Shown here: positions 10,787-22,274 of the stretch, piece by piece
Layout of the letters: each line of letters opens with the position of its first letter
Numbering within the stretch: position 1 is the stretch's first letter
Source of the DNA: Anisus vortex
Taxonomy: Eukaryota > Mollusca > Gastropoda > Planorbidae
Assembly: GCA_949126835.1 (NCBI GenBank)
Contig: OX421505.1
Coordinates: 4,592,587-4,656,586, forward strand
Length of the DNA stretch: 64,000 bases
Direction: 5' to 3'
Notes under the pieces: model-generated
What the model was told of the DNA's origin: nothing
Seen by the model: only the letters and a program-made list of their open reading frames with translations
Database searches by the model: none
Translations under genes and position numbers: made by a program

Positions 10787-10890
10787 GGATGTTAAAACCG
10801 TTTTTTTTACTCAAAACCGGTTTTCGGTTCTATAAAACCGTTTTAAAACCGGATTTCGGTTTCCCCCCCCCCCCCCCGGCTAGAAACGCT
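10787..10890. mobile_element. Single end of a TAGGGATGTTAA hAT-like element
   Basis: TAGGGATGTTAAAACCG followed by repeated AAACCG/CGGTTT motifs matches the terminus of the complete element at 28360-29279. No matching right end was found, so it is a truncated copy. Confidence 0.5.
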
Positions 10891-11128
10891 AAATGGGCAT
10901 AGTTTTGTTGGTTTATTTGAAAAATAGTTCAAACTTAATTAGTGTTTGCAAGGCATTCAATGGTTGATTTATGTGAGTTAAATATGATTTTTTACACTTT
11001 ACCATAAAATTCTTTAGAACTAACAAAAATCTGGGCTAATTGATTAAAACCGATAATAGCTTTCAATAGTGATAATCGAATTTCCGATTATCGTTGACCA
11101 TAATATTAAGAAGCATTTGGTTTGATGC

Positions 11129-11273
11129 CACCTGGAACGAATGCCTAACAGCAGAGGTGCAAAAGTTATATATTATGCTCAGAACCCCAGAGTAAAACTA
11201 CCGAAAGGCAGACCCAGACTGAGATGGTTGGACGATGTCGAGATGGATCTGCGACAGATCGGGGTCCAGGCCT
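11129..11273 (+). pseudogene. LINE reverse-transcriptase C-terminal fragment
   Basis: One frame reads L-x-R-M-P then K-G-R-P-R-L-R-W-L-D-D-V-E-x-D-L before a stop. This is the conserved tail of several non-LTR retrotransposon polyproteins. Only about 48 codons remain. Confidence 0.7.
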
Positions 11274-11279
11274 GATTTT

Positions 11280-13090
11280 ATTTTGTTCAGACCATCAGAA
11301 TATAGAGGGTTATAGGTTATCAGGTCACGAAGTTGGCGATTTAGTATAAGCATAATGTATTATTAAATGGTAGTCTGTTGATGGGCGAGTGAGTGTGTGT
11401 TATACAAACGCACGACTAATTTCATTATTTTTATTTATTAAATTTATTATAAAAACTAACATTGTTGACGTGAACTTTTCGTGACCACCGTCCCTCCCCC
11501 ATGTCAACAATTGTCCAACTTTATCACCCCCTACCCCTATTTTGTTGAAATAATTAATAGACGACCCCATAGTTAAATCAATATAAACCTAGAAAGGCAT
11601 TAAATTCTAATTTAGAAATACAACAAAATAGCAATATGTGACAAAGTTACAACTTTAATAAAAATGCATGACTAGACTCAGACCACAAAGGAGCGTAGGA
11701 CGCAAAATCTTAAATATATAGATGTAGCTTAGCTTATATGTAATTTAAGAAAATATTAACCTAGTTGTTTGAGAGCACATCTACCAATAAATAATGAACT
11801 ATTTTGAAAAGTTTTCATTTGGACACTGTCTTAATTTTAATAAAAAAAATGTAGGCTAAGCAAGGCATTTATTGAACACCGAGTTATATGTGTATATGAT
11901 AATAAATAGTTTTAATAGTTTATTTAATATTGTGTATCGATAATTCATTTAGAGTTTTTTATGTATATGCTTTACAAGAATGTATCTTTTTAAATATTGA
12001 GGAGGGCCGCAAAATTGGTGTTTCTGCACCAGGGCATCCCAGCGAGATATTTCCTTATTGTTGCCCTGTTTCTAAGTTAGAATTGTATGTTTTATGTTTT
12101 GATCGATGCCCTTCTTTCCTTTTGTGGTTTTGTGTTTAGTTATTTAACTATTTGTGTTACTCTTGTCAGTTCTGAACATTCGCCAGTAATGAACCTTGCA
12201 GCTCTTTTCTTGTTTTGTTCTAGTTTTTAAATGTTTTATTTAGTTGATGGGTTAGATGCATGAGATGCATTTCTATTATTGGTCTAACTAATGCAAGCTA
12301 GCATATGAACATTTTTTTCTTTTTATGAAAGCTAATGTTTGCTTTGATTTTTAATTACTTCATAATCATGTTGTCAACAAAATAATGCATCCTTTTTTAT
12401 TAGGCTCAATCTTAAGTACCGGTACCTACTTATACTTATAGATAGAAACATTTACTTATATACATTTTCGTTTTCCTAAACTTTGATTTTAACGAAATTA
12501 ATACAATAAAATATAATTTTGTTTCAATTCTAATTCTTATTTCAACATATTTTTTTTTCTTTTGATCGTAAGAAGAAAAGAAATAAGCTTATAACAACAA
12601 TAAAAAAATTATACAAAACAAATTGACGTTCTTAAAATATTTTCAAGGTAACTAACTGAGTAATGCTTTGTAGCCGTGTATCATTTTCATTGTTGTTTCC
12701 CTTGGATCATTGTTTGAAGAAAACGCAACTTCGTAACTTATTTCGTTTACTCATTTGTTCAAGTTATTTATTTAAATTTAATTTCTTTTAATAACTTTAT
12801 AAAAAATATTGTATGTTTTAATCTCAATCACTTTTAAACGTTAAGTTTTTTGTTTACGTGTTCTTATATTTATTAGATTGTTAATATTTTAATATTGAAT
12901 AAAGTGACTTTAGATACTTTGTTGTTTATATATTCAAGTGCATGTCGATAGTAGATGACAAGATGTCCTATTGTCGATAACCTTTGTTTAAAATGTTTCT
13001 TATTGAATTTCATTAAATCTAAAATTGAATTAACAGATTTATAATAATATAAACATAATGTGACATATACAAACAACAATAAGATATCAA
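11280..13090. other. Intergenic AT-rich sequence, start of duplicated block 1
   Basis: No gene is seen. From about 11950 onward it is similar to 49900-50950, so block 1 begins here. A plus-strand LINE tail remnant lies near 11650-11720. Confidence 0.5.
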
Positions 13091-13107
13091 GATATAAATG
13101 TATAAAG

Positions 13108-13113
13108 TTTATT
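13108..13113 (-). terminator. Poly(A) signal of gene A
   Basis: AATAAA on the minus strand about 240 bases after the stop. The surrounding AATAAACTTTATA is conserved in D (50967-50972) and C (27970-27975). Confidence 0.6.
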
Positions 13114-13350
13114 TAATTACAAAAGAAAATAAACTGTTTCAAATGCTTACAAGTAAAATCTACTATTTACAATTTATACAAAACTAAAAATTTAACAGAA
13201 GAGAATATAAATATCTTTATATCTAAACAAAAACAATAAAGTGAATAAAGATTTATAGATACATGGAATAAATTGAAAGTCATATAAACAGATATAAGAC
13301 ATCCTCCATGTTGTTTGTTTATATTTTGACACACAAGTAGTTCAATACAA

Positions 13351-14288
13351 TTACCAGGCTTCACAAACTCCACTGTAATTAAGTCCAGGCTCTAAACTTC
13401 CACTATGGACAAAGCCATTAGACCAACCACCAACATACCCCACACAGTGGACAGTGGCTCCACTACTTCCTGGACATGTACATGTTGTGTAGGTAAACTT
13501 ATGGTCATCCTCATCACTCCCCACCTTTACTTTGTCCTTCCATTGACCAACACTGACCTGTTTAGAACATCCATGAGGATGTGACACTATAAAGTTCAAC
13601 TTGTCAATATCTCGAGATTTAATGTATTTGTTCCTGACTTTCACCCAGACATCTTTAAAATGTTTGTTCATTTTCTCCAATTTATTTCCCACAATTTCAT
13701 CACAAGTCACACAGGAAATCTCACACCAGTCTTTCTCAATGTCTACAATATAAACATGTACCTTATATTTAAGAATAACCAATTCACTATCTTCACTATC
13801 ATAAAACAATCTCAAGGTCGTGTGACTTGCCTCAATGTCATCAAAAACCACATGTGCAGCTGTAGTCACACCAATCTCCCACCAAACTTTGCTGGGTTTG
13901 TCTGAAGCTTTACATTTATCACATGGACATGTTGTATAGTCCCTTTGTTTATATTTATCTGTATACTTCCTCACTCCCCTCACCCTCCCAGTTCCTGTCC
14001 TCAATGTTTTCTTTCCTCTCAGTTCAGATAAAAAATATGGAATCTTTGTGTTTGGCCAAAACTCTGGTCTGCCTGGACTGGTCATGGTGACACTTAGTCT
14101 AACTGTCAGGTCAGCTGTAGCTTTGATGTATTCATACAAATCACTGTCCTGGTGACCTTCAGGTAAATGTTTTAAGCTGAATGATTCAATAGGTATAAAC
14201 TCTGGATGACCTGGATTCTTCTTACAGTTTGTCACATGCTGGTGTAAATCAAATTCTCCACTAATTGAAACCTGATTCTCATGTTCAC
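13351..14288 (-). CDS. Gene A exon 5: trypsin-fold peptidase domain
   Basis: This exon encodes 312 residues and starts at the acceptor CTGTACAG just upstream of 14288. The open frame runs further to 14337, but that part is intron with a pyrimidine-rich tract. In full-length numbering it contains a G-T-G turn (about 160-162), T-A-A-H-V with the putative catalytic His207, C-V-T-C-D-E with candidate Asp258, S-H-P-H-G near 297-301, and C-P-G-S-S-G-A with the putative nucleophile Ser337. This order matches PA-clan (chymotrypsin-fold) serine peptidases, where G-x-S-G-G normally surrounds the serine. Asp258 is preferred by spacing, but the D-I-D of residues 288-290 is an alternative. There is no signal peptide. 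The active-site reading is inferred from motifs only. Confidence 0.8.
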
Positions 14289-17200
14289 CTGTACAGGTAA
14301 ATACAAATATAAACAGACAAAACTTTATGCAATACATGAGGCATCTAAATATCCACTTTTATCCAACAAACAAGATAATATTTTAAATTAAAGCTTTCTT
14401 CTTCTTCTTCTTCTATTAGCCAGTCTGCAGAGCTGTTTGCTCTTTTGCAGTCAATGCCAGACAAACATATTTACATGTCTTTTTCAGCTGTTTAATATTG
14501 CTATATAGTGTGTTGGTAAAGGTAGGTTGACGGGGGAGCAAGGTGCGTCTGAGGTTGGTTAGCCCAGGGCTTTATATGTTATATGAAATAATAATATAAA
14601 AATTTAGACGTAAACATATATTTATTTTTACATTATTTTATCAATGAATTATATTATGAATTACCAATGAGCAAAAACCCTTCATCTTTTAACTTGTCAT
14701 CTTTTTGGTTAGTAACTTGACAAACACAATCTGAAATATTTAGTTCACTTATTTTTTTAATTCAAGTATTTAATAAAGATAGGCTATTACATAATTTATA
14801 TTTGTATCTCTATATTTAATTAAAAATTAAAATAGAAATACCTTCACAATTATTTTCCTTACAATCTGGACATGGATATTTCTGGCTCAAATTTTTCTTC
14901 TATGGAGAGAAAAAAGGTAATTTTTTTTATTTTCTTATAAAACAATTGAACTTTACTATCAAATTATATAGCCTAATATATAAGAATTTTTGAAAATATT
15001 AGTAGCCTAAATTAAAACTTTCCCTTTAATCAAAATATAGTGTTTCCTTTAATTTCTTAAAACATTTAATTAATACTCAATTTTAATTTACTTAAAGTAT
15101 ATTCAAATAATCTAAATTAATTAATACAAGGTGTAATTTTTATGTTTAAAAAATGGTTCTTTAAAAATTGTGTTTTTTCTGATTAAGTGAATCTTTTATT
15201 TTCCATATTTAAATTTAAAATTTGTAGACCTAGACAAAATATAGAACAAAAAGTTTCCCCATCAGAATATTTTGATTTAGTGGCCTGTAAAAAACAATCA
15301 CAAGTTTCTGTGGACAAGATATACTAGGGGACTCTATGGCTAACATAATGCCCAGCCACCTTAACTTTACCCTAATTATTCAAAATTATTGTTAGGTACA
15401 CATCAGATCTGGGTAAAAACCAGACCCAGGAACAATTTCTAGCCTTCATCATGAATTGAACCCAGGACCATTGGTATGCTTGAATAGCGCGCTGCCGCTA
15501 GGTACTAGGCAAACATCTCTTACTACGGAACCAATGTTGGAATAAATTAAAAATAAAACAAACAATATCTGAACTATTTACATGTAAAATAAATATTTAC
15601 ATTTTATTAACAAATCCGTTAATTAAAAATTGTACGGTAAATTGAGTTTTTCTTAAGTTATTATCCTGTTAACAGTATTTATTTTGAATATGTAAGCCTA
15701 GCCAACATATATGGAACCAATTTTAGAATGAAAACAAAATACCAAACTATATAAATATAAGAACTATTAAATTGAAAAATATATTAACTTGTATATATCA
15801 CAAGAACACAATGAGATTTTTTTCATTTGGCTCTTTAGGTTAATGGTTAATGTAACTAAAATGTTTACTTATAATTATAATTGAGTTATGGATATTTATA
15901 GGCCTATTAATAAAGTTGTTTTTCTTACATATTTGTTTATTATATTAGGTCTTTGAGTTTTTTTGTTGTTTTTAGTTAACATGTTCTCATAAAAATGTAA
16001 GTAGCCTTTATTTTTTTTTTAAATAGCACTAAATTGACTAAATGTATTTATTAGTTCTTTTGAAGACTAAAAAAACTAAATTTATTAAAGTGATCCCTGA
16101 TTTAGTTCACAAATTTATGCAAAAGATAAAAGGTGCAGTTTGAGTCAGCCTAAGCTTTTTAAATTTTAATATAACAACTATATATAATATATATAGTCTA
16201 AAGTAATAAACTCTCATAAAAACTAAATTTAAACAAATTTATAAGTTGAAAAACAAACATAAAAATTAATTAAAATTACTTAATTTAAAACAAGCAACTT
16301 CAATTTTAATAGATGTTTGGAATATAGACTCAAGATAAAAGATGCATTTAGTGTAAGTTATTTAATTTAAATTTTAATAATAGGCCTGCTACAAAAATTA
16401 TGATAAAAAATCATAAAAAACTAAATAAAGAACATTTCAAAATGAATAACAAAAATAATAAACAATAAAAAAATAATTTATTAAAACATCTTTAATTAAA
16501 AAATTAGAATCAGCTTTAGACTAGATTAATTATTTCAGACTTATAAAAAAGACTAAAAATTATCATAATTTATAATCATAATAATATAGGCCAAGCAAGG
16601 ACACCAGGCAGGTCTAGTGTTTTAGTATAGAGTATAATAGAGTATATAGACTATAGACATTGTGACCACAAGAATTATAAACTTAATCAATTAACAAAAT
16701 GAACTTAAATAAAATTGCAACAAAATTTGGTAATTTAAAATTAATGAAAATAATTATTATTACTACCTAGACTCGATTAAAGGCCTACTAGAGTCTAATA
16801 GTAATTATATAGTTTATCGAAATATGAAAATACAATAATATAAATAAGATCTAGTAGGCCTAGATCTAGTATACCGGACGCCGTACAGTAGGCCTATAGG
16901 CCTAGTCATACTATAGTTATAAGTTAGGCCTATAGTTTAGTGAATGGTGAGTATTAAATTTGCTCTTATTAAATTGAAACGTAGCCTATTCTATTATCTA
17001 ATAATAATAAAACAAATTATCTGCACTTTGCAAACGATAATCATACTTTAGAATTGTATTCAACTTCAACTAATATAATAATATATTACTTTGAGCTATT
17101 GGACAATGACTATGCGGCCACGACTAGAGAATATTTAAATTATAGGCTACTCTTTCTGTTTCTCGATTTAAGTATTTTAAGTGTTAAGTCTAGTCTAGCT

Positions 17201-20200
17201 AGCAGCGAGGCCTATCATTATAATAATAATATAAGCCGCATAAACTACAGTTTATAATAAAACGCAAATGCCAGCTATTGTCTACTGGAAATATCTGTGT
17301 CTAAGCCTAAATACTGACCACTTAATGACTAACACTAAAAACTTTGATTTAAAGCCTTAAGTAAAAGTAATCATTTAGCAAACACGTCTAAGTTCTAAGG
17401 TAAAAGAGTATCGTCTGCTCTGCACTAGGTCTACGCTACGACCTTCGCCTTGCAGAGAAAGAAAATGAAAAATGAAACCCGGGACAATTGTGCGCCACTG
17501 TTTTAGTAAAAGTCACATTCGCTCCTTTTTCTTTTCTTTTGACAGTTTATATTGTAATTGTAGTATAATGTTATTTTTTACTTGGCTTATAGAATCTAGA
17601 TCTAATTAGCTTTTCCCAAGTTTATTTTTAGGTGAGCTAGTTTTTTTAAAAATAATGTTACTTTGTAACCCAATAACATGTTTATAACATTTTAATATAT
17701 ATTATATAAGCCCAGTTTTAGTAACATAACACAGGCCTTTATGTGTGTTTGTATTTCCACAAAATGTAGGCTACATGCCGGTAAAAAATAATATATAGGG
17801 CCTACTTGTTGTAAAGATATAGGATATGTAGAATATTAAATTGACTTGACTGATAAGTTTGACTTATAATAGATCTATACGTTTTACAACAGTTCCTTCT
17901 AGTTATATGATTATTATAGCCTACGTCTAATAGGTCCTCAATTTCCTGCAGGTCGGCAGAAATTATTCGACGGAAGGGCTAGAAATCAGGCCGTTTTAAG
18001 TTGACAGTCTGGTGAATTACCCGGTTAATGTCCAATCGGGGCAAATATATGTGAACTGGTGACCAGTTTACGTTGTATTTTTGTTTTTTTACTATACCAG
18101 TCTACGGTGTATGATTGTGTTTTTTTGCTATATTTTCTTTGTTAATTACTAAATTCTGTACCAAAACTTGTCCGTTTTGGGTAAATAACTTTGTTAACGA
18201 TTATTGTGAGGGAAGATGGTTATTAGTAATTAGTAGGAAAGGTACTGTAGTTTGTATATATATATAGTTTAGTTTAGTAGATTGTTTATATATTTAGAGG
18301 TCTTCGTTTTACTTATAATATGAAGCACACTTTTAACATTTTTTAAACTAATTATTTTTGAGCGCCTGGTCAAGTTGCTTGAATCTGATTGGCCGTGGTT
18401 AAATGATTAGGATTGGTCTGTATTTTAATCCTATTTGAATCGGATTGGTCAGTAATAGTTGTTGATGCGCCCTAGAGGGCTATTTAATTCTCTTCCGGTC
18501 AGTGTTTAGCGTTCTTATTGTGTGTGGTCAAGTATGGCATCTCTTTAAGAGTCCCGTAAGTTTTGAGTTATTATATAGTTCTATTACTTTCGTTGTTAAA
18601 ATATGTATAATAAACTGTTGATTGTTATGTTAACTTTAACGATTTGACAGGATGATTAGTTATTTTGTGTGATGGGTAAGATAATATGGGGATCTTCGAA
18701 GTACATTAAATGGACAGCGAACATACAAGGAGGCGGCCATTTTTTAATGGTCTGTTCCGTCGCATTGGGTAGAATATATTTATTATTGTTGACCTAATGT
18801 TTGCTTTTTATATTTATTCTTATTAATTAGGTCGGATAAAACCTACCTTGTTGGTCTCTTGTTATATGTTGGTTTTAAGTTAGATGTTAGAAATTGCTAG
18901 GTCTCTTGTATATATTTATTCTCTGGTTATATATTATTTTTAAGTTAGATGTTATAAATTGCTAGACTAGATATGTTGTTATATTTTCTTGGTTAGATAT
19001 TAGATAGTGTGTTAAGTTATGCGAAGATTTGAATTATGATTTTGTAGTATGTGAATTAAGAGTTGGTCTAGGTGATGATTTATTTAGTTAGAATTGGCGT
19101 TGGTAGACGTTGGATTTATTTAGTTGTTGTTGATATTGATATTTAGGACTTATTATAATATGAATAAACTTGTTATGTTGACTCTTCAAAAGATTATTTG
19201 TTCTATTGATAGTTAGATACATTGTTGTAGTGTACGTTGTTTATGTTTGTCTATTTGTAGTTGATCGTTGTGTGTTTAGTTTAGTAGTATTTAGTATAGT
19301 TAGCTAGTAATAGTAGTCTTTAGTATTGGTTCATCCAGGTAGCTAATCCTACCTGCCTACCACAATATAGGCATGCACAGATATACCCGTCCCCTCCCCT
19401 TGTATATAAATGTAAATAGATGTAATATAATAGGTAGATAGGTGATGGTGTTTTATAATTCAAAAACCCATACCTGCTCTTTAATCTTTCAAACTCAGTT
19501 AATTCCCCCCCCCCCCCCTTACATATATACAAAATTTAAAATCAGGCGTAAATTTAGAACTGTTCAATTTCTTTTTGAGACGTTACGTAATTATAATTAG
19601 AAAAAAATGTGGTACCATAAAGAGAGGGTGAAAAGGGTGGTTAAACATTATCCATATTGTGTGCCGTTTTGTATTAAAGATCTTTCTAGAACCATTTAGC
19701 CTTGTCTCTTAGCCTAGAGTAATGTCCGTGTTCTTAGTTGTAGGCTTATGTCATGTTAAATGCGCTCTGAGCTTACATTATGTTTGTTGGAAGCGCTATA
19801 CAATTATTATTATTATTATTATTATTATCCACCTTGTCTAAGCCTACCGCAAGCCGGCAAGAAATAAAAGGTCGCTTTAAACCATGACTCATGTTGGCTG
19901 TTGGCAGTTTGGTGTGCGAATATCACGACAAGCCTATATTACTATCTTATAATTAACAATTAACATTTCTATGATCTAATAAGCTTAGTTGTAAATATAC
20001 ATAAATGTTAATATTATGTGATAGTTAGGTCTATATCTGTAATAGATGGGTCTATATTTTGTATTTCAGAGTTCTTTATTATTTGTATGACTCAAGCTAT
20101 AAAAAGTTATTGAGATAGGCTTACCTTTGCAATAAAGTCATTTTCTCCTTCAGTCCCAGATGATAGGCCTACTGAAAGTATATACAGTCTTATAAATATA

Positions 20201-22114
20201 TACTGTGTATTTTAATATAATGTATAGTTTAACTATTTAAATTGTATGTTTAAATTCTATTTTGGTTTAGGTGCGCTGCTACTAATACTAATACCATGAT
20301 GGTATTACCATCAATATTCCGAAAACCACCGCATTTGTAAACTACGAACATGGTTCCAAAGTCATAAGCAGTAGCGTACCGGTACTAGATCTAGAGAGAT
20401 TGGAATTTGGATGGAAAGGCTGCCCTGACGCCTAAGTTTGTAAATGTGCCAACATGTTTTTTATGTTTTATTTCTTTGTATGCACCTACTACTAAATGTA
20501 AACAACATTTTCTAAATAGGCGCCAATATCAAACCCCGCCCCATTTGCCCTAGTTCCGCCACTGTGTACAAGGGACAACATTAGATACAGTTGTTGTAAT
20601 GTTAGTGACAGGATCCATGTTTATTATATGGCTTTGCAGCGTAAGTAGCCTAAGTAAAGTACCCTTCGGACTAAACTGATCATAGGGCTGGTGAAGCAAC
20701 GTTAACAAGTTTCTGTGGCAACGGCATACTGGAGGGAAGGTGGCCAGCACAACGCCCAGCCGCCTTTTACTTTGCCATATCTATTGACATGTAGATCTAC
20801 CCATCAGAGCTGGGAACAAATCCTAGCCTGCACCAGGATTCGAACCCAGAACATTGGATAGCCAGTCGAACGCGCTGCCGCTTGGCCAACGCTATCCCTA
20901 ATCAAGTTAAATGTCCATTCGTTTCGAGCTATAAAAATATATTTTCTCAACTTATTAGCGGAAGTGACTCTATATAGGCAATATCAATAAGCTAATACTA
21001 CAAGAGTATTCAAAACTATGCTGAATAGATAACTGCTAAACCCAGCGGGCATACTATGTTATATAGACGGGGAAACAACGTGAAAAAAACGAAAACTCGT
21101 GATTTCCACGTTTTTTTCTCCGTCGATACGACATGATGTGCCAGCTGAGAAATAAATCGCATTAGCCATCAGGATAGCAGGGTGGAATGGGGTAATATTT
21201 GGGGTGGGGGTGGGGGCAAGGAAGTCAAACGATAAAAACTGGAAGGAAGGCCAATATTGTAATAGTGAAATAGGTATGATAGTATTATAGTAACATAGAC
21301 TATAATACATATATATATATATATATACTGAGCTGTTTTCCACGTCATCGTTTGTTTTCCCAGAATGCTATTTTTAGAACAAGACTGCCACGTCATGCAT
21401 GCATAATAATAAATTGTTCATTCGCAATGTTTAAGTCTACAATATAAAATTACACTAAGAAAGCATTAAATCTTCTCGATAAAAACAACATAATGACATA
21501 AAAGCGTGTAGGCCTACTTATCAGATTAGGGCTGACCATTTACCTCTTCAAGAAATCGTAAATTCCGCGGCTCGCTTTATTTTATATCCGCCACTTCCCG
21601 CGGCAGATGTATTACAGTACCCAAACTCCACAATAAAACGTTTCCGTTTCCCCCCTTATCTTATATGTTACACAAGCTCCTCCTCTACAAAAAGTTTTAT
21701 TTTTTCTAATATATTTTTTTCGCCAAGGTTAATTCCGCGGCAGTTATGTGGATTCCGCTGCAACATAGTAAAAAGAAATTCATATACCAGCGGCTTGGCG
21801 TAAAATTCCGCGGGTCGCGGTATATCGTGGACCTTACTTATCAGTCTCTCTCTCTTCATATTTAATAACCCTTAAGGTTATCTTATCTGAGAAAGCTATC
21901 ATATTATAACAAATTTGGTTTAGTAGTATAGTAGGCTATCTATGTAACAAAACTGTTAATGTAATTGTAAGGCCTACTTTAAAAAATACAATTTCATTAT
22001 TGAGACTAAAGTCTATAGGCTATTATAAATAGATCTATATATGTTTAGATAAATGTTATTATATTAAAAAAAATAAATTTAATAAAAAAAACAACGTTTA
22101 CCTGAGTTGTCCAT
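13351..22114 (-). CDS. Gene A: five-exon PA-clan serine-peptidase-like protein (373 aa)
   Basis: The joined model is exon 1 22102-22114, exon 2 20125-20171, exon 3 14842-14899, exon 4 14665-14730 and exon 5 13351-14288. All borders are GT/AG and the phases agree (1, 0, 1, 1), giving one open frame. Exon 1 encodes M-D-N-S. Exons 3 and 4 carry a cysteine cluster, C-P-D-C-x4-C-x2-C-x-C, that could bind a metal ion. Exon 5 is the peptidase domain. Exon 2 is six bases longer than in the other copies, an in-frame GGCCTA-type insertion. With no signal peptide the product is probably cytosolic. Intron 2 (5.2 kb) and intron 1 (1.9 kb) hold repeats. Substrate and role are unknown. The family is recognised only by fold-level motifs and by its five relatives here. 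Confidence 0.72.
14396..14580 (-). repeat. Intron-4 retroposon fragment with GAA tail
   Basis: A piece ending in (GAA)n on the minus strand lies in intron 4 of A and, at 52078-52260, in D. It is absent from the corresponding intron of C (30600-30760). It therefore entered before the A/D duplication but after separation from C. Confidence 0.55.
15290..15545 (-). mobile_element. Degraded tRNA-derived SINE in gene A intron 2
   Basis: Its minus-strand head retains a GCCGGCAGCGCG-like A-box neighbourhood and GGGTTCAATTC, a damaged B box. The body matches the SINE at 20690-20905. The same copy is present in D (52940-53190). Confidence 0.55.
15546..17480. other. Gene A intron 2, AT-rich, shared with block 2
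   Basis: No gene is seen. It aligns with 53190-54975 and 56249-56395 of gene D and shows many small TAGGCCTA-type length differences. The LINE of D is missing here, so 17346-17360 is its empty site. Confidence 0.6.
17490..19540. other. 2-kb sequence unique to block 1 in gene A intron 2
   Basis: Block 2 carries a different 1.2-kb sequence at the same point (56400-57590). Three inverted CCAAT boxes (GATTGG) between 18385 and 18455, then TATTTAAT near 18481 and AATAAA near 18609, resemble an LTR or promoter. A damaged tRNA-like SINE piece lies at about 17930-18030. The rest is unassigned, AT-rich or TTAGAT-repetitive. Confidence 0.4.
19712..19830 (+). repeat. (ATT)n-tailed retroposon 3' end
   Basis: Same family as 9775-9885 and 57945-58040. 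This copy has an extra roughly 11 bases (AGGCTTATGTC-like) after TTAGTTGT that the block 2 copy lacks. Confidence 0.6.
20690..20905 (-). mobile_element. tRNA-derived SINE in gene A intron 1
   Basis: The minus-strand head has TGGCCAAGCGGCAG (A box) and GGGTTCGAATCC (B box). It is present at the same intron position in A, B, D and E but missing from unit 0 and C, whose introns show the empty site. Confidence 0.8.
21524..21832. mobile_element. MITE with CCGCGG inverted ends in gene A intron 1
   Basis: Its two ends are imperfect inverted repeats (TTTACC..., then AAATTCCGCGG). They are flanked by ACTTATCAG on both sides, an apparent 9-bp duplication. It is also present in D and, split, in unit 0. 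Confidence 0.6.
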
Positions 22115-22262
22115 TTTAATCAGTTATAAGGTATTTTTATTTTTATTTTTTATTTTTATGTTAACTTCAAACCAATCAACAGCCTAAGTGAAGCTCTAAG
22201 CTCGTAGTCGTAATGTTTCAATGCTAGAAAAAAAAAGTGTGTCATTTGGTGAAAACCCGTTA

Positions 22263-22274
22263 GCTATAAATAGC
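22263..22274 (-). promoter_or_regulatory. TATA-like box of gene A
   Basis: GCTATAAATAGC lies 149 bases upstream of the exon 1 ATG and is conserved in D and unit 0. Farther upstream, an ATAGAGGCT-AAA-AGCCTCTAT hairpin (22582-22602) and CTTACGTAA (about 22613) are also conserved in D (60780 region). Confidence 0.5.

Noticed and set aside
13609..13614. D-I-D motif before S-H-P-H-G as the certain catalytic aspartate
   Set aside because: It is very close to the strand that normally follows the Asp in trypsin-fold proteins. Asp in C-V-T-C-D-E gives more usual spacing, so neither is stated as certain.
14289..14337. Hydrophobic start of the exon 5 open frames in A, C and D, which looks like a signal peptide
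   Set aside because: It coincides with the pyrimidine-rich intron end and a CTGTACAG acceptor, and joining exon 4 at this acceptor restores phase in every copy. The hydrophobic stretch is translated intron.
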